In this document: positions 44,852 through 53,464 of the stretch, one piece after another
Numbering within the stretch: the first letter of the stretch is position 1
Layout of the letters: each line of letters begins with the position of its first letter
Source of the DNA: Pseudevernia furfuracea
Taxonomy: Eukaryota; Ascomycota; Lecanoromycetes; Lecanorales; Parmeliaceae
Assembly (NCBI GenBank): GCA_022315425.1
Contig: JAIUPT010000038.1
Span: 2,285,501-2,349,500, forward strand
Direction: 5' to 3'
DNA length: 64,000 bases
Program-made: the position numbers and the translations under genes
The notes under the pieces: model-generated
What the model was told of the DNA's origin: nothing
Database searches by the model: none
The model's input: the letters and a program-made list of their open reading frames with translations, nothing else

Positions 44852-45686
44852 ATGGTCTGCAGATGTTCTCTAAGCATCATCACAGTAATCCTCCACGCCC
44901 TCATCGATCTTCCATCCGTAGCATCAGCAGCCGAATTCGGAACCATTTGCAATGGCACTATCTACGGCGTACCCGACTACCAGGCCTGTCACGCCCTCTT
45001 GTTCGGCCACCCCTCCTTCAGCAACGGCGGCATTTTCAACATTGACAGCCTCGACCACGGGTTTTTGCTGCCTTATTTCGGTCGCAAGACCCAGTTTACC
45101 GAATGGGAGTGGAGGCACCGAGTTACTTTGCCCAAGGTGTGGCGCAACGGTAAGGGTTTCCCTTCCTTTGCATGTCAATAAAGGTGTACGGCGTACTTTA
45201 GGGGAGGAAAAAAGGACAAAAACAATTAAGATTGGTGTAGGAGGGTGCAGTGTAGCCTTGTTCGTCAACGTCAACCCCAATGGAGGATTTTGCACGGACC
45301 ACGGGTGGTGGCCTTCAATCGCGCGGAGGGGGAGGTATGTGGCAGATACTTGCCTGATGGATCTTCATGTGGGAGGTGGCGCTGCGTATGCTGGTAAGGG
45401 GAAGAAAAGCCGCACGATCCGGTGTGTAACGATAGTCGAATGATAACACAATCGTCTAGGTGAACTCGGAAACCTCACCATAACCATTTTCGCCCCTGGG
45501 TCCTACTTCGATCGGATACTCACAGCGGGCATTGAAAGATGTGAACTTTTTGCTTTCAGCGCCAGCAGAAGCGTACCGAATGAGAGTGCTGTGATGACGT
45601 TGGCCAACTTGACATTTCTAGCCCGCGGCCATGGCTACCAGTCGTCGAACTTGTCTCCGTGGAACGTGTCGTTGAGCTACGGTTGA
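44852..45686 (+). CDS. Secreted cysteine-containing protein, hypothetical
   Basis: Three exons (44852-45149, 45241-45393, 45460-45686) with introns of 91 and 66 nt (GT-AG, both phase 1) give 225 residues. Residues 1-26 are a signal peptide (MVCRCSLSIITVILHALIDL, then PSVASA). The mature part starts EFGTICNGTIYGVPDYQACH and includes FVNVNPNGGFCTDHGWWP, YVADTCLMDLHVGGGAAYAG and an Asn/Ser-rich end (LSPWNVSLSYG). It carries about seven Cys after the signal and several N-x-S/T sites, as in apoplastic proteins. No known domain is recognised. It is the first of five predicted secreted genes in a row on the + strand. Confidence 0.68.
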
Positions 45687-46417
45687 GCGATTAGCCTGGG
45701 CAGAGGTCTGCGGAAGATCCAGTTCAAACGTGTCTCTTAGATAGATCGAATTTTGAAAGGTCACTGTTCTAACCAGTTCTTACCACCAGTAATGTGAGGT
45801 CCACGAGATGGGGGAAGGGAGCCTCGAAGTTGGGGACAAGCTTGCCCTCTCAGGGCAGTTGCAGAACATCATTATCAGGGATTTCGAGAGCCTCAAACTC
45901 GCGAATCTGCAGACTATCCTCCACAATGTTTCGAAGATGTCTCAGGGGCGCGGGAACTTCTAATTGTATAGGCGCTCTGAAAAATCCTCCGCACAAGCGC
46001 AGTGGCGCACCTCTGCGATCAGCGCGCAACTTGAACATCGAGCTCACTGACCTTAACCATGCGATCGTGCTGCTCTATAGCAAGCTTTAGGTCAAGAACG
46101 GACTGCCTAGTCATGTTCCACCAGCCATGTCACAACGGTAGAAGTCATTTCAGCATCTCAAAGAGGCCGAGCAAAGGGGATTTGGACCCTAGCTGAGGCA
46201 GCAAATGTAAGAACTATTGAGCTTTGACTTGAAGACTTGCCCATGTTGCTTGGTTTTGGGGTTGATCGTATGTGTATAAGAGGTCCTTCCCCTTCAGCGA
46301 TAATCTGGGTCCTAGATTCTAGCCAACACTCGAGTCTCGCTTTTCTTTAACCGTACCGCAAGCTACTGTCCTTCCAAACAGATTGTCTTGAATTATACAA
46401 GACCCTTTCGCCTCACA
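45687..46417. other. Intergenic region
   Basis: About 730 bp between two secreted-protein genes on the + strand. A CT-rich leader is visible just before 46418. The small frames here have no recognisable product. Confidence 0.5.
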
Positions 46418-47167
46418 ATGGTTCCTCATTTCTGGCTACTCACCATCCTGGCGCCCCTGGCGCTTGGTGCCCCAGTTGCTCAAGAATCAGTCACGCCCAG
46501 TGTGACGTTTAGTGAGGGCACATCCGGCACCTTGGTTTCGGATGGCCATAAGCATATGGGACTAAACCGTGCAAACAAGCCAAATTGGAATCTCAAAGAC
46601 GACAGACTTAATGCTGGTAGCAAAATAACCGTGGATGATAAAGGAAGTCCATCGCTCGGCGGGTATTCGGCCCACGGTACCGGCGTTAGCTTCAGCGGCG
46701 GGTCTGCATTGGGTAAGGAACAGGATTCGAGTACCTTCGGGCAGGTTCCCGGTACTAAGAGCGCTGGGACTTCTGGTGGGACTGGGGGTGGAGCATCGGG
46801 AGGGACAATGGGTGGCACTTCTAGAGGAACTTCTAGTGGAAGCTCCGGGGGCACATCGGATGGAACGTTGGGGGGAACTTCTGATGGAACCTCAGGCGGA
46901 GTCTCATCTGATGGAGGAGCATCTGAGGGAACCAAAGATGGAGGATTGCTTGGAGGTCACGGCGAGCCCGGCGGTGGCGTGGAAGGTGGCAAAATACAGG
47001 AGCAAGTTCAATCCCAGGGCAGCGGCAGGGCAACCGCCAGTGCGAGCAACACTGGTAGTGATGGGACGACCAATAGCATCGAGGGTACCACCATCGGCAC
47101 CACCACTGGCAGCGAAGGTACCGCGGATAGCGATGGAACTACCATTTCAACATCGAAGCACAAGTAG
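46418..47167 (+). CDS. Secreted Gly/Ser/Thr-rich repeat protein
   Basis: The first ATG at 46418 gives 249 residues in one exon. Signal peptide MVPHFWLLTILAPLALGAPV (cleavage near 17-18). A polar region follows (20-105), then a low-complexity core (about 115-175) made of repeated GGTS-x-GT units (SGGTMGGTSRGTSSGSSGG, SDGTLGGTSDGTSGG) and a Thr/Ser/Gly tail ending STSKHK. No Cys in the mature protein and no GPI tail. Composition suggests an extended, O-glycosylated secreted or wall-associated protein. The leader resembles those of the next secreted genes (APLAL motif), suggesting relatedness. Function unknown. Confidence 0.68.
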   Translation: MVPHFWLLTILAPLALGAPVAQESVTPSVTFSEGTSGTLVSDGHKHMGLNRANKPNWNLKDDRLNAGSKITVDDKGSPSLGGYSAHGTGVSFSGGSALGKEQDSSTFGQVPGTKSAGTSGGTGGGASGGTMGGTSRGTSSGSSGGTSDGTLGGTSDGTSGGVSSDGGASEGTKDGGLLGGHGEPGGGVEGGKIQEQVQSQGSGRATASASNTGSDGTTNSIEGTTIGTTTGSEGTADSDGTTISTSKHK

Positions 47168-48092
47168 CGGCTCACTCACAGATGAAGCTTGCGGCGAACA
47201 CATCAGGCAACCCAAGATGGAACACGTCGTCGCCCGATGACGGAAATGAGGAGATGGCGTATGACAAGTCCGGAAACACCACGGTAACTACGAGTACTCG
47301 TACCTTAAGTTTGGCGCTTGTGACGAGCTTTCTTAGCATGTAAGATACATGAAACGAACCGATTTCGTAACATCCATTAATCTGAAACAAATACCAATCC
47401 TTGGCTCTCTACCTCAACACAATCTCTCTATACCACCATACCGTACTTCGCTCCGACTTTCCCGCCTCGCACTCCATGCAAGCTCTCCTCCCCGCCACTT
47501 AATAATGCCCCAGAAAGCACCTAGTAGGGCGCCCGTGCCACCTACAGCCTACCACACGCTCCACCAACAATACGTAAGCTCGGACCGATTTCTGCGGGAG
47601 CTTCCGTGATGTCCTTCACATTAAGCAACTGTCAAGCTCGGGCCAACGACTTGATTGGTCTGTGCTTTGAGCGTCACAGCAGGAGAGGCCGATGAGGCTT
47701 CGTTCCTCGGGCCAGTCCACCAAACCACGTGCGGCGGCGACCTTGGAGACGCAAATCTTCACCCGGCCAGTGTTTCGTACCTGTGTACTCCAGCAGCAGA
47801 AAAAGCCAAAAATGACATGGAAGGCCCATCTCGTTGGTACTTTTTGACAAAGGTGAAGCAGTAGCACCAGTAGTAGTGTATGGCATTTATTGCAAGATGA
47901 CTTCCAAGATCGAGTGCCACTAGCCTGTGATTTTTGCTGTATAAGATAACTGCGTCCTCTCTCTCAGCTTGCGGAAAAAATCGGCATCGCCTTCTCCGTT
48001 GTTTTTTTCGGTTCAAAAAGTACCAGGCGTACTCGCATCGGTCAGAATTTTGTCTCTTGCATTGCATCCCCGATAATCATCCATCATCCATC
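47168..48092. other. Intergenic region
   Basis: About 925 bp between secreted-protein genes. Short frames on both strands only. Sequence just upstream of 48093 has ATCATCC repeats and probably forms the leader. Confidence 0.5.
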
Positions 48093-48848
48093 ATGCATCC
48101 CCAACTCATCCTACTCGCCCTGGTGGCGCCGCTCGCCCTCTCCCTTCCTCAACCCATCCCCCAGGGTGAATCCGGTGCCTTGGTCGCCCGGCAGGAGTCT
48201 GGCAACTCCACTGGTGCCCATCACGGTAAAGACTTTAAGAAAACACATCTCGGCCCGCCAGGAGGTCCTCACTCGGAACGCGACCTCGTCCAACGTCAAG
48301 ACACCAGAAATACGACCGGCGGTGCCGGCGAAGGTGGACCCCACGGATTCAAGGACAAGGAGCACCACCATGGTCCTCCCCACCCGGAGCGTGATCTCAA
48401 TGCACGTCAAGGACCCGGCAACTCAACCGGCGGTACGGGCAAAGGTGGACCACATGACTTCACGGACGACAAGCACCGCGATGGTCCACGGCACCCGGAG
48501 CGCGATCTCGGCGAACGTCAAGAACCCGCCAACTCCACCAGCGGCGACGAACATCACGGCGACGGCAAATACCGGCACAAAGGTCACCCTGGCCTCAAGG
48601 TCGATAAGAGGATCGAAGAGGGCAATGGCACCACCGGCGGCGATACCGGCAAGGAGAAGTTCAAGCCGGAGGGAAACCGTGGCGGCGCTCAGAAGAAGCC
48701 TGGCGAGCATGAGAGGTCGATCGTCGATGCGATTCTGGACCGGAGACAGGACAACTCTACCTCTCCCGCTGGTGCGGGTGCGGGTGGGGATGGGCACAAG
48801 CATGGGTTTGAAAAGGGACATGTTATTGAGCACAAGGGTCCTGAGTAA
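48093..48848 (+). CDS. Secreted repeat protein with recurring RQ / dibasic sites
   Basis: Single exon, 251 residues from the ATG at 48093. Signal peptide MHPQLILLALVAPLALSLPQ. The rest is built from about six imperfect units of 30-40 residues. Units 1-4 start with an RQ pair (at 33, 68, 105, 142) followed by N-S/T-T-G, then a Gly/His/Pro stretch ending in PE/SE plus RDL. Unit 5 starts at a dibasic KR (172-173) and the last holds RRQDNSTS (217-223). R-Q after a leader is a common processing site in filamentous fungi, so cutting by Kex2-type protease into several short glycopeptides is plausible. That makes it a candidate Kex2-processed repeat protein. N-glycosylation sequons recur in each unit. 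No homologue is recognised. Confidence 0.72.
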   Translation: MHPQLILLALVAPLALSLPQPIPQGESGALVARQESGNSTGAHHGKDFKKTHLGPPGGPHSERDLVQRQDTRNTTGGAGEGGPHGFKDKEHHHGPPHPERDLNARQGPGNSTGGTGKGGPHDFTDDKHRDGPRHPERDLGERQEPANSTSGDEHHGDGKYRHKGHPGLKVDKRIEEGNGTTGGDTGKEKFKPEGNRGGAQKKPGEHERSIVDAILDRRQDNSTSPAGAGAGGDGHKHGFEKGHVIEHKGPE

Positions 48849-49959
48849 GTGGTGGCCTTTACTGCCAGAAGTTTGCCTGTCATAGGTGGACAACCTCACG
48901 GGGCAATTGTTCCCAAGCTGTCGCCGATGTCGGCTTCTGGCGTCACTACCTTGTACATATAAAGTTCTTGTTCGGGAGGATTTGGTGGATCGGGGGGCGA
49001 GGCATAGGTCATGATGGTCTGGGCGGAGCAGTACAGTGTAATCGTCGTGGTTCGAAAATTGCAGCCAAACGACCGAGAAACTTCTCGGATTCTCGCTCTC
49101 ACATTCATTGCATGTTAAATAAGTTCTGACGAAGACGTCGGTCGGGTACACGTAGGAAAACATTGGGGCCTTTCCTGAAAGAAAGAAAGAAAAAGAAAGA
49201 AAAAACGTGTTATTGCTGTATAACTATCCGCACGGGGAAAAAGACCGTGAGACAATAGAGTAAGTGCCAACGCATCAAAACCACACCAACAACGCTCAAC
49301 GTATATCAAAAAAGCCACAAACAGCAAAGCAAAAGCAAAGCAAAGCAAAGCCAAACCTAACGTCATACAAAGAGAGCAGAAAAAACGTCCGTGACCCCGT
49401 CCCTCTCCTCTAGAGTATACATAGCGTACGCGCTCTTCGCGCCCTCTAGCCCGCGCCCCATGGCTAATTATAAAAACCCCGCGGGTCGGAAAAAAGATCT
49501 CGCTGATACGATACATACAGAATCACAAGCCTGTCAGAGACCGGAGCTTTCCGACTCATCTGAAACTGTCGAATGCGGTTGCCGAAAAAAAAAAAAGGGG
49601 GGTGGTTCGTGGTTGCAAAGGTCGCCCGCTTTGGACGCTGCCAAGACGGGGGGTGTAAGAAAGGGAGGGGTTTGAGGGACCCCTCCCTTCGGACGCTTCA
49701 CGGAAAAAAGGAGAAAAAGGATTTTGCATTGCGTTTATCTAGAGGCAAAAGTGATGGCAATCGTCATGACGACGACGGTATCTGGTGGGGGTTTCTTTCA
49801 TTCCAGGGCTTTTGCCGAGTCAACGGAACCTCGTCTCTCAGGACATGCGATATAAAGAATGACTCCCATGATGGGGCAAGAAAGAAAATCAATATTGTCC
49901 TCGTCCGGTTTTCCCACATTCTTCGAGAGCACCAAACACCCTCCTTTTACTTTGATAAT
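48849..49959. other. Intergenic region with simple-sequence tracts
   Basis: About 1.1 kb. Contains GAAA-type repeats (49175-49205), an AAAGC repeat (49330-49350) and an A12G6 run near 49586. The + frame that runs from 49573 into the next gene has no sensible upstream start before the leader-bearing ATG at 49960. Confidence 0.5.
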
Positions 49960-50208
49960 ATGCATACGCACGTCTACCTCCTCGCGATCTTCGCACCCTC
50001 AGTCATCTGCGCACCCCTCCCAGCACCGAAAAGCCAGCTCATCGGCCCGACAACCCTTTGGATGACGGCGGATCATCCACCCGTGGGAGGGAATAGTCTC
50101 GATTTGGGTAATGAAGGCTCGCCAGTGGAGAAGGTTAGTAATGCGCTGCGGGCTGGTAGTGGGCTTTCCCTTCGCGATATTGTGCAAGGAATCTCAGGAG
50201 CGAAATGA
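49960..50208 (+). CDS. Small secreted protein (82 aa)
   Basis: The ATG at 49960 begins a clear signal peptide (MHTHVYLLAIFAPSVICAPL), so this start is preferred within a longer frame. The mature peptide is about 64 residues, with no Cys, one Trp, and a C-terminal helical segment (VEKVSNALRAGSGLSLRDIV, then QGISGAK). That end resembles the C-terminus of the next gene (VENYEDAL...SLGDVVETLG). Small, secreted and species-variable proteins like this are often effectors or signalling peptides, which is inference. No introns are needed. Confidence 0.6.
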   Translation: MHTHVYLLAIFAPSVICAPLPAPKSQLIGPTTLWMTADHPPVGGNSLDLGNEGSPVEKVSNALRAGSGLSLRDIVQGISGAK

Positions 50209-50636
50209 CGAGGGTTGGAAGCTCGTGGTTCCGGAAGGACATGTGAGGGGCGGGGCGTGTGGTGGTGGAGATTGATCAAAGTGCTTTTGAGAGGTACATT
50301 GTGGAGGATCCGTCGAGACTTGATGATGACTCTGTGCAATTGGAGTGTTCGAGACGGCAAAGAAAATCCATATTCCGTGTTGCGCTGTGACGCTTTGGGC
50401 TTTGCCAAGATAGGAACAAAGAGTGCCGAGCCAAAACCAACATCGAGATCATCCTGCGCGCGTACAAAAAACAACCCTTGTCGTCGCATCCGGAAAATGG
50501 CCAAGACTAGCTTTAATGATTGTGCGAATTGCGCCCTCGGCTATGTATAAGATGGCCGTCCCATCCGAGTTCTCAAACCCTCCGTGGCGGAGAGCTTTCC
50601 CAATCTTGGCGCCTTCAAATCCATCGTTCGCCCATC
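50209..50636. other. Short intergenic region
   Basis: About 430 bp separating two similar small secreted genes. It holds the 3' UTR of one and the promoter of the next; nothing else is seen. Confidence 0.5.
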
Positions 50637-51035
50637 ATGCAATTTTCTGCCCTCCTCATCACACTCCTCACCTCCATCACATTTTGCGCAGCCATGCCAA
50701 CCGGCATCTCATTCAGGGAGGACCTCAAGACCGCCATCGCACAGAAGCGAACACAAGAACGCGACCTCGCGACTTCAAATTCTCTATCAGAGGAGAAGAG
50801 AGCGTACCAGCGCGAGATAGGCGCGGTCACTGCATTCAAATTCAAAAGAGCGTCCGACCCCGCGAAAAGCCGCAGCGCGCCGAGTAAGCAGACGGAGGAA
50901 AGGCCGAGTGCGGTTGGGAATCGCTTCGATCCGGATTTCAAGCCTGGCAGTATCGTGGAGAATTATGAGGATGCGCTGGACGTGAGCAGTCCGGGGCATG
51001 TTAGTCTGGGGGACGTCGTAGAGACGTTGGGTTAG
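50637..51035 (+). CDS. Small secreted protein with three KR sites
   Basis: The ATG at 50637 gives 132 residues in one exon. Signal peptide MQFSALLITLLTSITFCAAM (cut near 19-21). Lys-Arg pairs occur at 37-38, 54-55 and 70-71, so cleavage would release two peptides of about 17 and 16 residues and leave a C-terminal domain of about 61 residues. That domain ends SIVENYEDALDVSSPGHVSL and GDVVETLG, resembling the end of the neighbouring 82-residue protein. It may be a pro-protein processed by Kex2 in the Golgi; this is inference from spacing. No Cys pairs in the mature region. Confidence 0.62.
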   Translation: MQFSALLITLLTSITFCAAMPTGISFREDLKTAIAQKRTQERDLATSNSLSEEKRAYQREIGAVTAFKFKRASDPAKSRSAPSKQTEERPSAVGNRFDPDFKPGSIVENYEDALDVSSPGHVSLGDVVETLG

Positions 51036-51589
51036 AATGGGATTGGTCAGTGGCAGTTGGGTGGGAAATGAGATGAATGAGGCTTGCGAGGCTTGCCATG
51101 TTGAGGTTGTAATGGCTGATGGAGGCACGGGAGGGTAGGATGGATATAACGGCGGATGATGGCCTTGCGCCCGAATTGCCTCGAAGCACTAGCTGCCATG
51201 GTTTTGAGAGTCGGCTTGTTCAAGGTTCATTGGTTGAGCTGACTGAGAAAGAGTTCGGTTGGTATAGGGTGATATTTTAGTGTTGCGTGGAGTCGGAGAA
51301 TATACATCAGAGTACAAGTCTAGTTGCCAGACAAGTGGTCCGGTTGATTTGAGTTTAACATCATCGGTTCTCTTCCAGCATGCATGCGGTCTTTCCGATC
51401 GGCTCTAGCCTCTACTGCCGAATTTTCCGAAACCCGTCCCTCAGATTAGCTTGTCCTGCAGGACGACCTCCGCGTAATTTGAAGCCATATACCAAGTATC
51501 GCTTCATGCTGATCCAAATCGTGGGCTTCAGCGACCAGATTAGTGACGTTTCTGTGCAGTTGACCAACCAATCGAAGAGGACTCAAAGC
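51036..51589. other. Convergent intergenic region
   Basis: About 550 bp between the last secreted gene (+) and a minus-strand gene. No gene or repeat is seen. Confidence 0.55.
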
Positions 51590-52795
51590 TCACCCATAGT
51601 ATGTTGGTATGGCGTTCAATCTGTTGTATGTCCCACGCGGCGCCGGCGTGGTGGGTGGAGCTACTGCCGTATTCGTCATAGCCGGGGTTGTCTTTGTTGC
51701 CGTTGAAGAGGTAAGCATCGCATCAGCAGCCGTAAGAAGATCGTCTTGCTCTGAATTGCTTTGGGTGCGCCACGTAAGCAACACGACGTAATAATCAAGT
51801 GTATCCCTAGGCCCCAACTCTTCTGACTCTGTGTCACTCCGTGGTGTAGACTTGAAAGGCGAAAAGCTCGCCGTACTTCCCTGTCGTAGCTGCAATCCCG
51901 CGGGTACATTGGTAGCGTTGAGGCCCTTGAAATGTTTCGACCCCGTCCAAAACGACTTATCAGTGCTTTCTTCGTCCATCACAAGCACATTGCTATCCCT
52001 CAATGGAAACTTCCAAGACCGCGCCTTTTCGACGATCGTATCGAGCTCTGTCCTTTTCGCTTCAATCGTCTCTAATTCCATCTCTAATTTCTTCAGACCC
52101 TTTAGATTCACAAACCTACTTCCCCAACTCCCACTCTCGTATGGTTGGTCGTCGGGCACCCAGTCCCCGACTCTTGCCCGGCCTTTCCTCTTTGGATCCA
52201 ATGCCAACGGACTGTTCTCTCCGAGCAGGTTGTACCACCAATCCGTATGCCTGATGGTGATCCTGATTTGCTCTGGTCCGCCCTCCGGCCAACTGGCCGT
52301 GAATGCCAGCCATTGATTCTTCCAATCTTCCAGCCAGGCTTGCTGCGTAAATAGGTGGACGAATTTTACGGCGTTCCGTTGGGAGAGCTTCATATGTCGA
52401 TCATGGAGCAGATAGTTTGTCGAGCCCGATGGTATCCTCGGTTTTTCCACGCCCCATATGACATGCTCGTTGTGTACCACGGGTAAGAGGTCAGTCTCGA
52501 GGTAGATACGTCGGCAGGTTAATAGCAAGGCCACTGCAATCGCTCGCGCGTGCGTGTAGCCGGGTCGATACCAAAAGCTGTGCCTCGAGTACGGGCGCGC
52601 AGGGTCTGGGTAGGCGAGGAGGGCATAGTAGAATATATGGTTTCGTATCTCGGCTGGCAGTGTGGAGAAGAGAGGGGAGGCGATTTGAGGATTGATGTAT
52701 GGACGGCTGGTGATCTTGGCGACGGCGGTGGGTTTTGAGGCATGCTTCAAGGCACGCTTGCGTTGGATGTAGTTGAAGGGAGTGGATGGTGCCAT
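51590..52795 (-). CDS. DUF7730-like / F-box-like fungal protein
   Basis: Single exon, 401 residues from the ATG at 52795. Near the N-terminus SPLFSTLPAEIRNHIFYYAL reads like the short F-box-like helix of the DUF7730 family (L-P-x-E-I-R-x-x-I-[WF]). ALLLTCRRIYLETDLLPVV and, after a gap, a WL...W region (TQQAWLEDWKNQWLAF) follow, both usual in that family. The remainder is a helical/beta region (about 180-290) and a Ser/Thr-rich tail with PTTPAPRG. These proteins are numerous in Pezizomycotina and of unknown function; a ubiquitin-ligase adaptor role is guessed from the F-box resemblance. Confidence 0.72.
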   Translation of the reverse strand: MAPSTPFNYIQRKRALKHASKPTAVAKITSRPYINPQIASPLFSTLPAEIRNHIFYYALLAYPDPARPYSRHSFWYRPGYTHARAIAVALLLTCRRIYLETDLLPVVHNEHVIWGVEKPRIPSGSTNYLLHDRHMKLSQRNAVKFVHLFTQQAWLEDWKNQWLAFTASWPEGGPEQIRITIRHTDWWYNLLGENSPLALDPKRKGRARVGDWVPDDQPYESGSWGSRFVNLKGLKKLEMELETIEAKRTELDTIVEKARSWKFPLRDSNVLVMDEESTDKSFWTGSKHFKGLNATNVPAGLQLRQGSTASFSPFKSTPRSDTESEELGPRDTLDYYVVLLTWRTQSNSEQDDLLTAADAMLTSSTATKTTPAMTNTAVAPPTTPAPRGTYNRLNAIPTYYG

Positions 52796-53464
52796 TGCGA
52801 GCTGTTAATTAGCTGGAAGTAGTGGTTGTGAGCAAGTCGTCGTTTTGAGGGATTGAGGGATTGAGGGGGTGAGAGTGTGAGAGTGGACTGTATGTAATTT
52901 AATAAGAGGTACCTTATTATTACTTAGATGCAGATTCGAGCGCGCATCATCGAAGCTTTTTAGGGCGGGGAAAAGCATGGGCAGCATGGGTCCCCCGATG
53001 ATCGATCTCACCCTCTACTCTATTAATAATATGTGCTGGCTGCGTGGACTAGCCAATAGTGGAAAGCAAGCTTTCCAATTACTCTAACTCGAGAAAGTCT
53101 AGAGTGACCGCCGCTCTATCGAGGTAATTATCGCGCTAATAAAAAATAATTCGAAATACGGAGTAAGCTAAGGTACATACGAGATACCTTGATTATTATA
53201 TCGCGAGTTTTATGGCTTATGGATAGTGTATATAAGATAATAGTACGTGGATGACGATGATCCATGTAGGAAGGAAATCTTTCTATCGAGGCCGGTGCTA
53301 TCCAGCCCTAAGATCATAAGGCTATCCAGTTTGAGTAAATCGGATATCTGAATATGAAAACTGTGTATTCAATATGCTGAATGGGTATCATCCATGTGTA
53401 TGAAGCTCCTGCGTGAAGCCTTGAACTCCTCGCTATGCTAAGATCCACGGTAAGCCATCAAACT
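52796..53464. other. AT-rich intergenic region
   Basis: About 670 bp. From about 52900 to 53240 the sequence is TA-rich (TTATTATTAC, TAATAAAAAATAATTCG, ATTATTATATCG) with no open frame. It could be decayed mobile DNA or RIP-affected sequence, but no element end can be drawn. Confidence 0.45.

Noticed and set aside
52900..53240. Transposon remnant in an AT-rich stretch
   Set aside because: No terminal repeats, target duplication or protein trace could be seen; kept only as an AT-rich region.
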